In this document: positions 1 through 9,184 of the stretch, in pieces
How positions within the stretch are numbered: position 1 is the first letter of the stretch
How the letters are laid out: each line of letters starts with the position of its first letter
Source of the DNA: Gemmatimonas groenlandica
GTDB taxonomy: Bacteria > Gemmatimonadota > Gemmatimonadetes > Gemmatimonadales > Gemmatimonadaceae
Assembly: GCF_013004105.1 (NCBI RefSeq)
Contig: NZ_CP053085.1
Location: forward strand, 372,001-436,000
Direction: 5' to 3'
DNA length: 64,000 bases
The notes under the pieces: model-generated
What the model saw: only the letters and a program-made list of their open reading frames with translations
The model's database searches: none
What the model was told of the DNA's origin: nothing
Made by a program: the position numbers and the translations under genes

Positions 1-474
1 CCGTCGCGCGATTGGCAGAATCTTCGCCAGCAACTCGATCGCGGCCGCAATCGCGGGGGCGTGAAGATGTCGGAGGCCCAGGTGCGACAGATCTCGGGCA
101 ACTTCTTCCCCAACGCGATGTCGATGCTGCTGCAGAACATGGAAGAGCTGCATCTCGACCGGCGTCAGGCGGACAGTCTCGCCACGATGAGTCGTCGCTT
201 CACCAAGCTGGTGGATTCGGTGTGGACGCCAGCCGCGAAGTACATGGCGGCGCTGCCCAAGGACTACGATCACACCGAGGCCCGCCGGCGGCTGATCAAT
301 GCGCGTGAAATCGCCGTGGGCTACCTGCTCGAGGCCGCTCCCAACGCCAAGAAGATGCTCACCAAGGGACAGTTGCGCATGCTGCCGCCGTACATCGCCA
401 ACATCATCGAACCGCGCTATCTCGAGCTGCTCAAGTCTGGGCAGGCCGGCAGCGAATTCGCCTTCTTCTTCTAA
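1..474 (+). CDS. C-terminal part of a truncated protein, function unknown
   Basis: The reading frame is open from the first base of the window, so the gene starts upstream and only its last 157 codons are visible. An in-frame GTG at 61 exists but the frame before it is also protein-like. The visible part is hydrophilic, alpha-helical and ends with a run of aromatic residues (AFFF). Helical tails with repeated Leu/Met and DRRQADSL-like segments resemble Spy/CpxP-like extensions that I recall at the C-terminus of some Gemmatimonadota outer-membrane receptors, but the body of the protein is missing so this cannot be tested here. It ends 13 bases before the next gene, which has its own ribosome site, and the two may be cotranscribed. 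Confidence 0.7.
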   Translation, partial: PSRDWQNLRQQLDRGRNRGGVKMSEAQVRQISGNFFPNAMSMLLQNMEELHLDRRQADSLATMSRRFTKLVDSVWTPAAKYMAALPKDYDHTEARRRLINAREIAVGYLLEAAPNAKKMLTKGQLRMLPPYIANIIEPRYLELLKSGQAGSEFAFFF

Positions 475-487
475 CCGGAGTACTCCC

Positions 488-1768
488 ATGACGCCTGCTT
501 TCTCGCGCGCGCTCGTCGGCGTGCTCCTCTCCACGACGTGTGCCACGCTGCTTGGCGCGCAGGGACCCGCTCCGTCATCGGGCGCCGCGCCTGCTTCGGC
601 CATTCCGATCCGCGCACTCGGACGCGTGGTCAGCTCCGATAGTGCGATCCTGATGGGCGTCGCGTCGGTGCGTCATCTGCCCAACGGCGGCGTGATCGTG
701 AACGACGCCACTCGTCGGCAGCTGGTGCTCTTCGACTCCACGCTGCGCACGCACAGGGTCATCGCCGATACCTCCACGAACTCGCCCAACAGCTACGGCC
801 TGCGCGGCAGCATGGGCGGACTCATTCCGTACGTCGCCGACTCGTCGCTGTTCGTCGATACCGAGTCGAGCGCGTTCCTGGTGATCGATCCGACCGGTCG
901 GTTCGTGCGCGTCATGGCACCAACACGCGCCAACGACCTCTTCTTCGTGGCCAGTGGCGGATTCGGTGCGGCCGGTTTCGATCCGAAGGGCCGCATGATC
1001 TATCGCACGCAGCGACGGTCGCCGAACAATGACTATTTCTCCCAGCGCGATCCCACCGGCAAGCCGCGCGTGGTGGAGATGCCGGACTCGGCGCCCGTGT
1101 TGCGCATGGACTTCGACAAGCGCACCGTGGATACCATCGCGCTGCTGAAGGCGCCAACGTCGAAAATGGTGATCGTCGCCACGCAGAACATGATGCTGAC
1201 GTACGAGGTCATCAATCCGTTGCCGCTCGGTGACGAGTGGGCCATGCTGCCCGACGGCACCATCGCTATTGTGCGAGGGCAGGACTACCACATCGATTGG
1301 CGGGCGCCCGACGGCAAATTGTCATCGTCACCGAAGATGCCATTCGACTGGCGACGATTGCCGATCGAGGAGAAGGAGGCGCTGATCGATTCCGTGAAGA
1401 AGGCGAACGCGGAGCGCGAAGCCAAGCTACCACCGCCTCCTCCGCCGACGCCTGGTCAGCCCGTGATGCCACGTCGACCGTTCATGACGCTGGAGCCCAA
1501 GGAGTTGCCGGACTTCTATCCAGCGGTTCGACAGGGACAGGTGCGTGCGGACGCGGAAGGCAATATCTGGATTCTCCCCAGCACGTCGGCGGCCGCCAAA
1601 GACGGCCTGCTGTATGACGTGGTGAACCGCGAAGGACGCATCGTCGAGCGCGTGCAGCTGCCCGCCGGCAGGACATTGGTGGGATTCGGCGCCAATCGCA
1701 CCGTCTATCTACAGAACGTCAAGGGGCCGGGCCGCGCCACGGTCGAACGCGCCGACGTCGTGCGCTGA
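488..1768 (+). CDS. secreted beta-propeller-like protein, unknown function
   Basis: Encodes 426 residues. The ATG at 488 is preceded by GGAG at 477-480 with 7-base spacing, and gives a clear signal peptide ending at LLGAQ, so export is expected. The rest is rich in short beta-strand patterns and phrases such as LPNGGVIVND, DPTGRFVRVM, DPKGRMIYRT, LPDGTIAIVRGQDYHIDW and DAEGNIWILP, which are typical of six-bladed NHL/TolB-like propellers. A Pro-rich linker (PPPPPPTPG) sits near residue 320. No catalytic motif is visible. It follows the truncated first gene closely and could be in the same transcript. A binding or scaffold role in the periplasm or at the cell surface is only a guess. Confidence 0.8.
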   Translation: MTPAFSRALVGVLLSTTCATLLGAQGPAPSSGAAPASAIPIRALGRVVSSDSAILMGVASVRHLPNGGVIVNDATRRQLVLFDSTLRTHRVIADTSTNSPNSYGLRGSMGGLIPYVADSSLFVDTESSAFLVIDPTGRFVRVMAPTRANDLFFVASGGFGAAGFDPKGRMIYRTQRRSPNNDYFSQRDPTGKPRVVEMPDSAPVLRMDFDKRTVDTIALLKAPTSKMVIVATQNMMLTYEVINPLPLGDEWAMLPDGTIAIVRGQDYHIDWRAPDGKLSSSPKMPFDWRRLPIEEKEALIDSVKKANAEREAKLPPPPPPTPGQPVMPRRPFMTLEPKELPDFYPAVRQGQVRADAEGNIWILPSTSAAAKDGLLYDVVNREGRIVERVQLPAGRTLVGFGANRTVYLQNVKGPGRATVERADVVR

Positions 1769-1821
1769 GCGCAGTGACGAGATGTGTCGTACCGTGAGAC
1801 AGCCCGACCCCGAAGCCGGCG

Positions 1822-2178
1822 TTACTTGACGACCAGATTGTTCACGACCGTGTACTCCGGCGCCTTTGTCTTGGCGACGACTTCCGCACGAGCCTTCTGT
1901 GCTTCGCTCTTCACGCTGCCGTTCAGCGTGACCGTCTTCGTGTCCTTGTTCGTGTCCACATTAATGTCACCGGCGTCTACAGTCGCATCGGCCATCAAGG
2001 CCGACTTCACGTCGGCGGTCTCGCCGGCCGCGTCCATAGCGGCGCCGGCGCTGGACGCGGCCTCGCTCGTCGCTTCGGCGGCGTTCTTCGTGTCTTCCTT
2101 GGCGCCGTCAGCCGTGTTGCCACAGGCGGTCGCAAATACAACGGTGGTGGCGAGCAGGAGCTGTGTGATGCGTGTCAT
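1822..2178 (-). CDS. BON-domain lipoprotein
   Basis: 118 residues. The N-terminus is a lipoprotein signal with lipobox ATAC (Cys19), so it is probably lipid-anchored in the envelope. A low-complexity Ala/Glu/Asp linker (about residues 22-65) leads to a BON-like domain: DVKSALMADATVDAGDINVDT, then KTVTLNGSVKSEAQKARAEVVA and VNNLVV match the alpha-beta-beta-alpha-beta pattern of BON/OsmY phospholipid-binding domains. Such proteins support envelope integrity under osmotic or membrane stress. It stands alone, convergent with the gene upstream in the window. Residue-level function cannot be read from sequence. Confidence 0.85.
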   Translation of the reverse strand: MTRITQLLLATTVVFATACGNTADGAKEDTKNAAEATSEAASSAGAAMDAAGETADVKSALMADATVDAGDINVDTNKDTKTVTLNGSVKSEAQKARAEVVAKTKAPEYTVVNNLVVK

Positions 2179-2314
2179 AGGTGACCCCGGTGTGCTGAAG
2201 TTTCACAGGCAATGGTTCGGACACAATCTGCATATGCAACAGCCGTGCCCGCTCGTCACGCCAATGGCCGGGTTCGCCTAAGCTGAGCGCGTCGCGGGAG
2301 CGTCGAGCGCGTGG

Positions 2315-5300
2315 CTAGCCCGCGATCATGGTCAGCACATCGCCAGGCGACATGTCGCGACCCGCTGCCACCAGCGCGTCCAATAACTCCTTCCCGATCG
2401 TCGCGCGCGCGGCGTCTACCTGACCGCCCATCTCAGGCCCCATCGGATGGACGACCACCACCCCGGTGCGTTCGGTCATCGCCTCGGCGGCGGCGGCGAT
2501 CGTCACCGCACGCTCGGCCCGACCGTCGGCCGCTTCCGCCGCCGCCAATCCCGTCAGGGCCAAGCCGATGCCGCGCGCACTGCCGACTTCGTCATACACG
2601 CGGAGTGACCGACGGAAGGCCTCACGGGCAACGGGAATACGCGCCGCGCCAAGCGCCGTCCAACCAATCTCGCTGTGCACCCGAGCGAGCTCCGGTCGGT
2701 CGCCGACCCGCTTGAACGAGTCGAGGGCTTGCCCGTAGAGCTCGAAGGCACGCCCGACTTCGCCTTTCGCCGCCGTCATCTGCGCGAGAAAGCTGAGCGC
2801 CAGTCCGCCGCCTTCGTAGTCGCCGATCCGTGTTTGAATTCTTCGCGCGTCCGTCAACATCTCGAATCCGGCATCGAGCGCGCCGGAGATAAAAAGCAGC
2901 AGGCCCTTCATCGACATCGACAGCGACAACAGAAAGTCGTGCTGTGCACGCTGGCTGACCGCAATCGCCTCATCCAGCGCCCGGCCCGATTCGTCCATAC
3001 GACCGCTACTCAAGTGTCCATAGCCAACGCACATATGCGCCTCGGCCATCAGCGCTTCATCGGACAGGGCGATCGCGTCGGCCAACGCCCGAGCCCACTC
3101 GTCGAGTCCGCGATCCATCTCGTCCGTGTTCACCGACACCATCCCACGCGCCAGTAATGCCCTTGCACGTCCCCTGCTCGGCGCGCGGCCGACGGCCATC
3201 GGCATCAAGGCATCGATCGCCTCACGGGCCGTGAAATGCTGTCCGCCGATATGCCAGAACCAATTGAGCGATCCGCAGAGCATCAGCCCCCGTTCGACGG
3301 CATCAGGCGCATTAGACCCGTGCGCTTGCTGCGTGCGCGCGTGCGCCGTCCGTGCCTCCCGCGTGAACCAGCGAATTGCCGCGTGCATGTTGGCGTTGTC
3401 GCGGCGCGCACGCTGCATCGCGTCGAGCTGTGCCGTTCCGGTGATGTCGGTGTTCACGGCCTCGGCAAACGCGAGGAACACATTGGCGTGGGCGCGTTGT
3501 ACGTCCTCCGCTTCGCCGCTTGACTGCAGCGCTTCCGCGGCGAAGGCACGGATTGTCTCCAACAGCAAATAGCGCTCGCCCGTGCCCACGACGCGCACGA
3601 GTCCCTTCTCGACCAGCGAAGTGAGTTCATCGAGGGAGCGGACCCGTTCGCGCGTGGTGTAGCACACCGCGTCCATCTCCTCCAGTGTCCAGCCGTCGGC
3701 GAATACCGACAGCCTGCGCAGCAGGCGCTGCTCTCCCGCATCGAGCAGCGAATAGCTCCAGTCGATCGTTGCGCGCAGCGTACGCTGACGCACCGGCAGA
3801 TCACGATCGCCCGAGGTGAGCAGATCGAGCGCGTCGTCGAGGCGCTTCAGCAGCGCCGCCGGTTCGAGAATGCGAATGCGGGCGGCAGCCAGCTCGAGGG
3901 CCAACGGCAGGCCATCCAGCCGGACGCAAATGGTCGCCACGGCCGCGCTATTGGCGCTCGTCAGCGCGAATGTGGGTTGAACCTTCACGGCGCGCTGCAC
4001 GAACAGCATCACGGCCGGCGACTGCATGACGTCGTCAACGAGCGTGGCATCCGCCTCGGGGAGCGCCAAGGGCGCGAGTGCGAGCTCACTCTCCGCGCCA
4101 ATCTTGAGTGGCGCGCGGCTGGTGGTGATCACGCACACGCCGGAGCACCGCGACACCAGCTCGGCGATGTCGCTGGCCGATTCGAGCACCTGCTCGAGAT
4201 TGTCGAGGAGCAGCAGCGTGCGGCCGCCACCGATCACGGTGCCGATCGCATCCAGCGCGGAGCGACCCTGTGCTTCGGCGATGCCCAGTGCGGTGGCCAC
4301 CGTGGGAATCACGTCACTCGCCTGAGACACGGCCGCGATAGACACAAACGCGGACCCATCGGGGAAATCACCCTGCAGCTGCGCAAAGAGTTCGATCGCG
4401 AAGCGCGTCTTGCCCGTACCACCGGCACCGGTCACCGTCAAAACGCGTGCACCACCCTTCACGCGCTGCACGGCCTGCACCAGCGCGGATTCGCGCCCGA
4501 GCAACGCGTTGGCTGGTGTCGGTGCCGGTCGCGAGATCGCCGGTGCCGCGCGCGCGACGGTCGCCGTGGGATGGCTGCCGCTCGCGCGCGTGAGCGCCCG
4601 GCGCCACTCCTCGACCGACGGAAAGCGGTCGGCGGGCGCCTTCGCCAGCGCGCGTTCAATCGCGTCGGTCACGGGCCTCGTCACGGCCGCACGGAGCGTC
4701 CCGAGCTTCGGCACGGGCTCGATCGCGTGACGCATCATCACCGCGATCGCCGTCGGGCCTGAAAACGGTGGTGTGCCGGCCAGCATCTCGAACACGATGC
4801 ACCCCAAGGCGTAGAGATCGCTGCGCGCGTCGATCACATCGCCGCTCGCCTGCTCGGGGCTCATGTATGTCGGCGTGCCGACGGCCATGCCGGCAACCGT
4901 GAGCTTCTCATCAGCCGAGGCGCCGACGGCCTGCGCGATCCCGAAGTCGGCTACGATCGCGTGGCCGTTCTCGATGAGGATGTTCTCCGGCTTAATGTCG
5001 CGATGAATGACGCCACGCCCATGCGCATAGCTGAGCGCGTTCGCGATCTCATCGGCGTACCGGAGCGCGTCTTCAATCGGCAGTTGCCCGTCGCGCGCGA
5101 GGAGGTCACGCAGGCTCTCGCCCTCCACGTACGGCATCACGTAGAAGAGGAAGCCGGCTCCCTCGCCGGAGTCGTACAACGGCAGAATGTTGGGGTGTCG
5201 CAGTCCGGCCGTGGTGGTGATTTCGCGCAGGAATCGATCGTGGCCCAGCGTTGCAGAGAGCTCGGGACGTAGCACCTTCACCGCCACCTGACGTCGGTGG

Positions 5301-5404
5301 CGTACGTCCTCGGCGAGAAACACGGTCGCCATACCGCCGGTGCCAATCTCGCGCTCGAGGCGGTAACGGTCGGCCAGCGCCGACGACAAACGGGGATCGA
5401 TCAT
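2315..5404 (-). CDS. Ser/Thr protein kinase fused to a signalling ATPase and TPR domain
   Basis: 1029 residues. Residues about 14-270 form a Hanks-type kinase: Gly loop GTGGMATV, ATP lysine K43, HRDIKPEN with catalytic D136, DFG at 153-155 and an APE-like SPE at 182-184. Residues about 300-600 form an ATPase of the LuxR/SARP-associated STAND type with Walker A GAGGTGKT (326-333) and Walker B LLLLDN (397-402). The last 400 residues are alpha-helical repeats of TPR type (YGHLSSGRMDESGRALDEAI, LALSFLAQMTAAKGEVGRAF). There is no transmembrane segment, so it should be cytosolic, unlike PknB-type receptors. The combination suggests a stimulus-gated switch in which the kinase output is controlled by ATP-dependent oligomerisation and protein binding; targets are unknown. 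Confidence 0.93.
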   Translation of the reverse strand: MIDPRLSSALADRYRLEREIGTGGMATVFLAEDVRHRRQVAVKVLRPELSATLGHDRFLREITTTAGLRHPNILPLYDSGEGAGFLFYVMPYVEGESLRDLLARDGQLPIEDALRYADEIANALSYAHGRGVIHRDIKPENILIENGHAIVADFGIAQAVGASADEKLTVAGMAVGTPTYMSPEQASGDVIDARSDLYALGCIVFEMLAGTPPFSGPTAIAVMMRHAIEPVPKLGTLRAAVTRPVTDAIERALAKAPADRFPSVEEWRRALTRASGSHPTATVARAAPAISRPAPTPANALLGRESALVQAVQRVKGGARVLTVTGAGGTGKTRFAIELFAQLQGDFPDGSAFVSIAAVSQASDVIPTVATALGIAEAQGRSALDAIGTVIGGGRTLLLLDNLEQVLESASDIAELVSRCSGVCVITTSRAPLKIGAESELALAPLALPEADATLVDDVMQSPAVMLFVQRAVKVQPTFALTSANSAAVATICVRLDGLPLALELAAARIRILEPAALLKRLDDALDLLTSGDRDLPVRQRTLRATIDWSYSLLDAGEQRLLRRLSVFADGWTLEEMDAVCYTTRERVRSLDELTSLVEKGLVRVVGTGERYLLLETIRAFAAEALQSSGEAEDVQRAHANVFLAFAEAVNTDITGTAQLDAMQRARRDNANMHAAIRWFTREARTAHARTQQAHGSNAPDAVERGLMLCGSLNWFWHIGGQHFTAREAIDALMPMAVGRAPSRGRARALLARGMVSVNTDEMDRGLDEWARALADAIALSDEALMAEAHMCVGYGHLSSGRMDESGRALDEAIAVSQRAQHDFLLSLSMSMKGLLLFISGALDAGFEMLTDARRIQTRIGDYEGGGLALSFLAQMTAAKGEVGRAFELYGQALDSFKRVGDRPELARVHSEIGWTALGAARIPVAREAFRRSLRVYDEVGSARGIGLALTGLAAAEAADGRAERAVTIAAAAEAMTERTGVVVVHPMGPEMGGQVDAARATIGKELLDALVAAGRDMSPGDVLTMIAG

Positions 5405-5540
5405 CCGTGATACTGCGCGCCCCGACCGACGGACGCAACAAACGGAATTAATGGTCCTCGTGGCCTCGATTACCTTTCAAGGTGTATCGACGTGGCGTTC
5501 GGGCACCTGCCCGCGCTCCACGTCGCCACCGGAGCCGAAT

Positions 5541-5702
5541 ATGAAGAAGAAGCACAACACCGCCGTCCCCGACTTCTCCCGTAAGCGTCCGGTTCCCGGC
5601 ACGCCGTCCACCGCCGCCGGGGAGAAGTCGACGCAGCCGAGCCCGCGTCAGCCGCAGAAGCCGCCAACCACGGCCAAGAACGGCGGTCGTCGCGGGACCT
5701 GA
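5541..5702 (+). CDS. small basic protein, unknown
   Basis: 53 residues beginning MKKKHNTAV. The ATG at 5541 has GGAG at 5531-5534 with 6-base spacing, which is the main reason to believe it. The product is Lys/Arg/Pro/Thr rich and disordered (PVPGTPSTAAGEKSTQ, ending NGGRRGT), with no signal peptide or membrane segment. A nucleic-acid or polyanion-binding role would suit the charge but is not shown. It is divergent from the kinase gene and shares its upstream region. Being so short and low in complexity, it could be a chance ORF. Confidence 0.5.
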   Translation: MKKKHNTAVPDFSRKRPVPGTPSTAAGEKSTQPSPRQPQKPPTTAKNGGRRGT

Positions 5703-5814
5703 TCGGGCCCCGCGGCGGCCTCCTGGGCTTGGCGCGTTCTGTTTCACTGACGCCGACTACGCCTGGCCATGATGCACTGCTGCGTGCCAAGTGGCGAAGC
5801 AGCCCAGGCGCTTC

Positions 5815-5960
5815 ACTTGCTGAACGGCACGAAGTCGGCAGGCGCTGAGCCGGTGTCGGTGTTGTAGAAATTCGTGAAGAAGCCGTCAAGAAAGGCCACG
5901 CGGTGGCCTTTCCCGACTCGCCGAAGCCGCGGCGGTCGTAACATGATGACCTGGGCGCGC
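5815..5960 (-). pseudogene. remnant of an alpha/beta-hydrolase (non-heme chloroperoxidase-like)
   Basis: Two recognisable pieces of an alpha/beta-hydrolase lie side by side in different frames on the minus strand. At about 5918-5951 the frame reads CYDRRGFGESGK, the loop after strand 4 in chloroperoxidase/esterase-like hydrolases. At about 5855-5905 another frame reads AFLDGFFTNFYNTD, which in intact relatives belongs to the cap region roughly one hundred residues further on. The catalytic Ser and His regions are absent. So there is a frame change plus an internal deletion, and the gene must be dead. The rest of the 373-base gap 5703-6075 shows no other coding signal. Confidence 0.55.
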
Positions 5961-6075
5961 GGCCGATGAGGGTGTGAATCGGGGGCTGCAGATGAACCCA
6001 TCTCCTCACGAATGGTGCCATATGCATCCCACGCCGGATGCGGAGACGCGCCAACCGAGCGCGAGATCTGCCGCG

Positions 6076-6585
6076 CTATTCGTCGTCGCAGCGATCCACG
6101 GTCCAGCCGGTTGCGCCTTGGCGTCCGGCGCAGACCCAGCGGCCTGACACCGCGGCGTGTTGAAAGAAGCCGATCCGCACCGTGAAGGTCGTTGCACTGG
6201 TGAACACGAGCGACTCCGCGAAAATCTCCACGCCCCGCTTGCCCGACTCGGCCTCCACGACCTGCGCGCGATCGAACACCGACGATTCGCCGCGCTCGAT
6301 CCGACAGGCCGAGGCGGGGCGCAGCGCGAAGGGAACGGATTCCGCGAGCGCCGAGAGGACCGCTGCCGGCGGATCGCCCATTTGCACCCGCACGCACACG
6401 ATCTCGAGGTCGGCACCGCGACGGACGTCCTGAAGCGAGCGATCGATCGACTCCCGAAGCGCCACGCTGGTGACCTCGTCCGTGGCTGCACTGCGCACTG
6501 CCGAAGAAGCCATCGGTCCGCGCGCGCAGGCCAGCGACAGTGCACAAGCCACGAGCAACGAAAACGCCTGAAGAGTCGAGGTCAT
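6076..6585 (-). CDS. putative lipoprotein, unknown function
   Basis: 169 residues with an N-terminal lipoprotein signal ending in LSLAC (Cys20), so probably membrane-anchored in the envelope. The remainder has alternating strands and two to three further cysteines (CVRVQ, ACRIERG, WVCAGRQG, DRCDDE) that could form disulfides outside the cytoplasm. The C-terminal half (TFTVRIGFFQ...SGRWVC) looks like a small beta-sheet. No family is recognised. The start at 6585 is supported by TACGAT five bases upstream, a pattern shared with several genes here. It is divergent from the metzincin lipoprotein gene. Confidence 0.75.
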   Translation of the reverse strand: MTSTLQAFSLLVACALSLACARGPMASSAVRSAATDEVTSVALRESIDRSLQDVRRGADLEIVCVRVQMGDPPAAVLSALAESVPFALRPASACRIERGESSVFDRAQVVEAESGKRGVEIFAESLVFTSATTFTVRIGFFQHAAVSGRWVCAGRQGATGWTVDRCDDE

Positions 6586-6590
6586 GCCGA

Positions 6591-6596
6591 ATCGTA
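6591..6596 (-). promoter_or_regulatory. -10-like box TACGAT, possible leaderless start
   Basis: TACGAT reads toward the lipoprotein gene and is separated from its ATG (6585) by five bases. No Shine-Dalgarno precedes the ATG. With the usual 6-7 base distance from -10 to the transcription start, the mRNA would begin at or next to the A of ATG. Confidence 0.35.
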
Positions 6597-6748
6597 GTCC
6601 GCGAGGTGAGCGGCGTCACGGAAAAGGACCGCATCATCACAATCCAATAAAGCGATCTCGTCTGTTGGGTGACAACCGTCACCGCGCGTGCGAACGATAT
6701 AGCACAGCGTTCTCGTACCGTTCGTCCCTCCATTCGTCACCCCATTTC

Positions 6749-9004
6749 ATGACGCCTTCGTTCTCGGTTGCGCATACCACCCGTCGCTGTCTCGCGCTGG
6801 TCGCAACCGCGCTGCTCGCCGCCTGCGGCGATCCCTCCACCGCCGCTGACCCCGCGCAACCGAACGATGCCGCGCTCGCCCGACAGGTCCGCAACACCAC
6901 GAGCACGATTCAGGTGAACGTGAGCGGACTACCCTCGGGTACCGCCGCCGCGATTGGCGTGACCGGACCGAATGGCTACGCGCGTACGCTCACCGGCACG
7001 GCCACGCTCACCGGACTGACGAACGGGAGCTACACCTTCACCGCCGCGTCGGTGATCGCCGGCGGCTCCACCTACGCCACCTCGCCCACGACCCAAACCG
7101 TCAGCGTCACCAAAGGCGCGACGGCCACCACGTCCTTCGTCTACGGCGTCGTGGTCACCACGGGCTCTTTGGGCGTGTCGATCACCATGCCTGATGCCAC
7201 GCCGGCGTCCGTCACCGTGACCGGCCCGAACGGCTATAGCGCCGCGCTGAGCTCCTCCGCGTCGCTGACGCAGCTCTCACCCGGTACGTACACTATTTCG
7301 GCCGCGACGGTCACCAGCGCCCTCGGCGTATCGCTGGTGCCAACGCCCGTCTCGCAGACGGCCAGCGTCACGGCTGGTGCCACGGCCTCTGCTGCCGTCG
7401 CCTACGCCGCGACGAACGTCACCCCCACGCCCGGCCTCAATCTGCAGATCCTCGGCATGTACATCACGCAGAGTGTGCAGACGATGAACGGCGGCGTGCC
7501 GCTCGTGTCCGGGCGCGATGGTGTCCTCCGCGTCTTTGCGCTCGCCAACGCCTCCAATACGGCGCGCCCGTCCGTGCGCGCCCGCTTTTTCCAGAACGGT
7601 ACGCTCGTCTCCACCCTCACGGCGGCGGCCCCGGCCGCGTCGGTGCCCACCGCCGTGAACGAAGGGTCGATCACGGCCTCGTGGAACATCGTGGTGCCGG
7701 GCGCGCTGTTGCAGCCTGGCCTCACCGTGCTGGCCGATGTCGATCCTGACAACGCCGTCGCCGAAGACCTCGAGACGGACAACCTGTTCCCGGTATCCGG
7801 GACGCCGCGCGCGCTCGACGTGCGCTACGTGCCCGCGCTCGCCGTGCGCTTTGTGCCGGTGCAGCAGGGCAACGGACTGCTTGGCACCATCTCCGACGCC
7901 AACGCCGCGGCCTTCCTGACGCGGACCCGCGATATCCATCCGCTCAACGCAGTCACCTCGAGCACGCGTGCGGCCTATACCACGACACTGAACATCAGCA
8001 GCGACGGCACGAACTGGAGCCCCCTACTCGGCGAACTGCGCGCCCTGCGCACTGCCGACGGCGCCTCGCAGAACTACTACGGCGTGGCAAAGGTGAGCTA
8101 CTCGAGCGGCGTGGCTGGCATCGGGTACATCGGCGCGCCGGTCTCGATGGGCTGGGATTATCTGCCCAGCGCCAGCGAAGTGATGGCGCATGAACTTGGG
8201 CACAATTGGGGTCGGCAGCACGCGCCCTGCGGCGGCGTGGGCGGACCCGACGCGAACTATCCATACGCCGGCGGTACGATCGGTGTGTTCGGCTTCAACG
8301 TGCGCTTGAATCAGCTGTTGTCGTCGAGTACGGCCGATCTGATGGGCTATTGCTCCCCCACCTGGATCAGTGATTACACCTATCTCGGTGTGATGTCGTA
8401 TCGCGGGACGTCCACCACCTCCGCGACGATCACGTCGGCGTCGGTGCAGCCGTCGTTGCTCGTGTGGGGCCGCATCGATGCCGATGGCGAGATCGAACTC
8501 GAGCCTGCCGTGCGTCTGACCGGCCGCAGCGTGCTGCCGGCCCGAGCCGGCAACTATACAGTCGAAGCCACCGACGCCGCCGGGAACACCATCTTCTCGG
8601 TGTCGTTCGACCCCGACCAGGTCGCCGACGAATCCAACACGCTCGACGACGAACACTTTGCTTTCATGATCCCGGTCAGCGACGCCGCGCAGGCGCGCCT
8701 CGCCACCGTGCGCGTGCGAGGCAAGGGTCGAGCGGCGGAACGTTCGGCCCGTGGCTCGCAGGCCGCTCTGGATGCCGCCGCGGCGAACGCCTCGGTGCGC
8801 GCCAACGGTGTCGGTCGGGCGCGTGTCCAGTGGAATGCGACGGCATATCCGATGGTGGTCGTGCGGGATGCGGCGAGCGGCGAGATCCTCTCGTTTGCGC
8901 GCGGCGGCAGCGCCGACATCGCCGCTGCCGGAGCGGACGTCGAGGTAGTCTTCTCAGACGGCGTGCGCAGTGCGAGCCGGAAGGTGAAAGTCGGCGGTCG
9001 CTGA
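6749..9004 (+). CDS. metzincin-type zinc protease lipoprotein
   Basis: 751 residues. The ATG at 6749 gives a signal ending LLAACGD, a lipobox, so the protein is lipid-anchored outside the cytoplasm. Residues about 45-220 hold two similar beta-rich repeats (SGLPSGTAAAIGVTGPNGY... and MPDATPASVTVTGPNGY...), each with a GPNGY motif. A CARDB/Ig-like domain follows (about 230-350). The protease motif HELGHNWGRQH begins at H481 and matches the metzincin HExxHxxGxxH signature (H481, E482, H485, H491), followed downstream by a Met-turn-like LGVMSYRG. A second beta domain closes the protein. The longer frame upstream of 6749 lacks a signal and is not used. Zinc-dependent surface proteolysis is a firm family inference; the substrate is unknown. 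Confidence 0.9.
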   Translation: MTPSFSVAHTTRRCLALVATALLAACGDPSTAADPAQPNDAALARQVRNTTSTIQVNVSGLPSGTAAAIGVTGPNGYARTLTGTATLTGLTNGSYTFTAASVIAGGSTYATSPTTQTVSVTKGATATTSFVYGVVVTTGSLGVSITMPDATPASVTVTGPNGYSAALSSSASLTQLSPGTYTISAATVTSALGVSLVPTPVSQTASVTAGATASAAVAYAATNVTPTPGLNLQILGMYITQSVQTMNGGVPLVSGRDGVLRVFALANASNTARPSVRARFFQNGTLVSTLTAAAPAASVPTAVNEGSITASWNIVVPGALLQPGLTVLADVDPDNAVAEDLETDNLFPVSGTPRALDVRYVPALAVRFVPVQQGNGLLGTISDANAAAFLTRTRDIHPLNAVTSSTRAAYTTTLNISSDGTNWSPLLGELRALRTADGASQNYYGVAKVSYSSGVAGIGYIGAPVSMGWDYLPSASEVMAHELGHNWGRQHAPCGGVGGPDANYPYAGGTIGVFGFNVRLNQLLSSSTADLMGYCSPTWISDYTYLGVMSYRGTSTTSATITSASVQPSLLVWGRIDADGEIELEPAVRLTGRSVLPARAGNYTVEATDAAGNTIFSVSFDPDQVADESNTLDDEHFAFMIPVSDAAQARLATVRVRGKGRAAERSARGSQAALDAAAANASVRANGVGRARVQWNATAYPMVVVRDAASGEILSFARGGSADIAAAGADVEVVFSDGVRSASRKVKVGGR

Positions 9005-9025
9005 GTCTTGCAGCGAGAAGCAGGG

Positions 9026-9068
9026 CGTGGGGGCACATCGCGTGACGCGATGTGCCCCCACGGTTTTC
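9026..9068 (+). terminator. strong hairpin terminator
   Basis: A perfect 17-base-pair stem (9026-9042 with 9046-9062) with a 3-base TGA loop is followed by GTTTTC. It begins 21 bases after the stop codon of the protease gene and is a convincing rho-independent terminator for it. Confidence 0.85.
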
Positions 9069-9184
9069 TATATGCCCTTAGCGTTGGCTAATGCATTCCG
9101 TGTTAGTTGAATATTCGCTTTGTGGAAAATCTGCATGAAGAATCCGTTATAACTCCGTAGCTCTGTTCGGACTATCGGTCCAGA

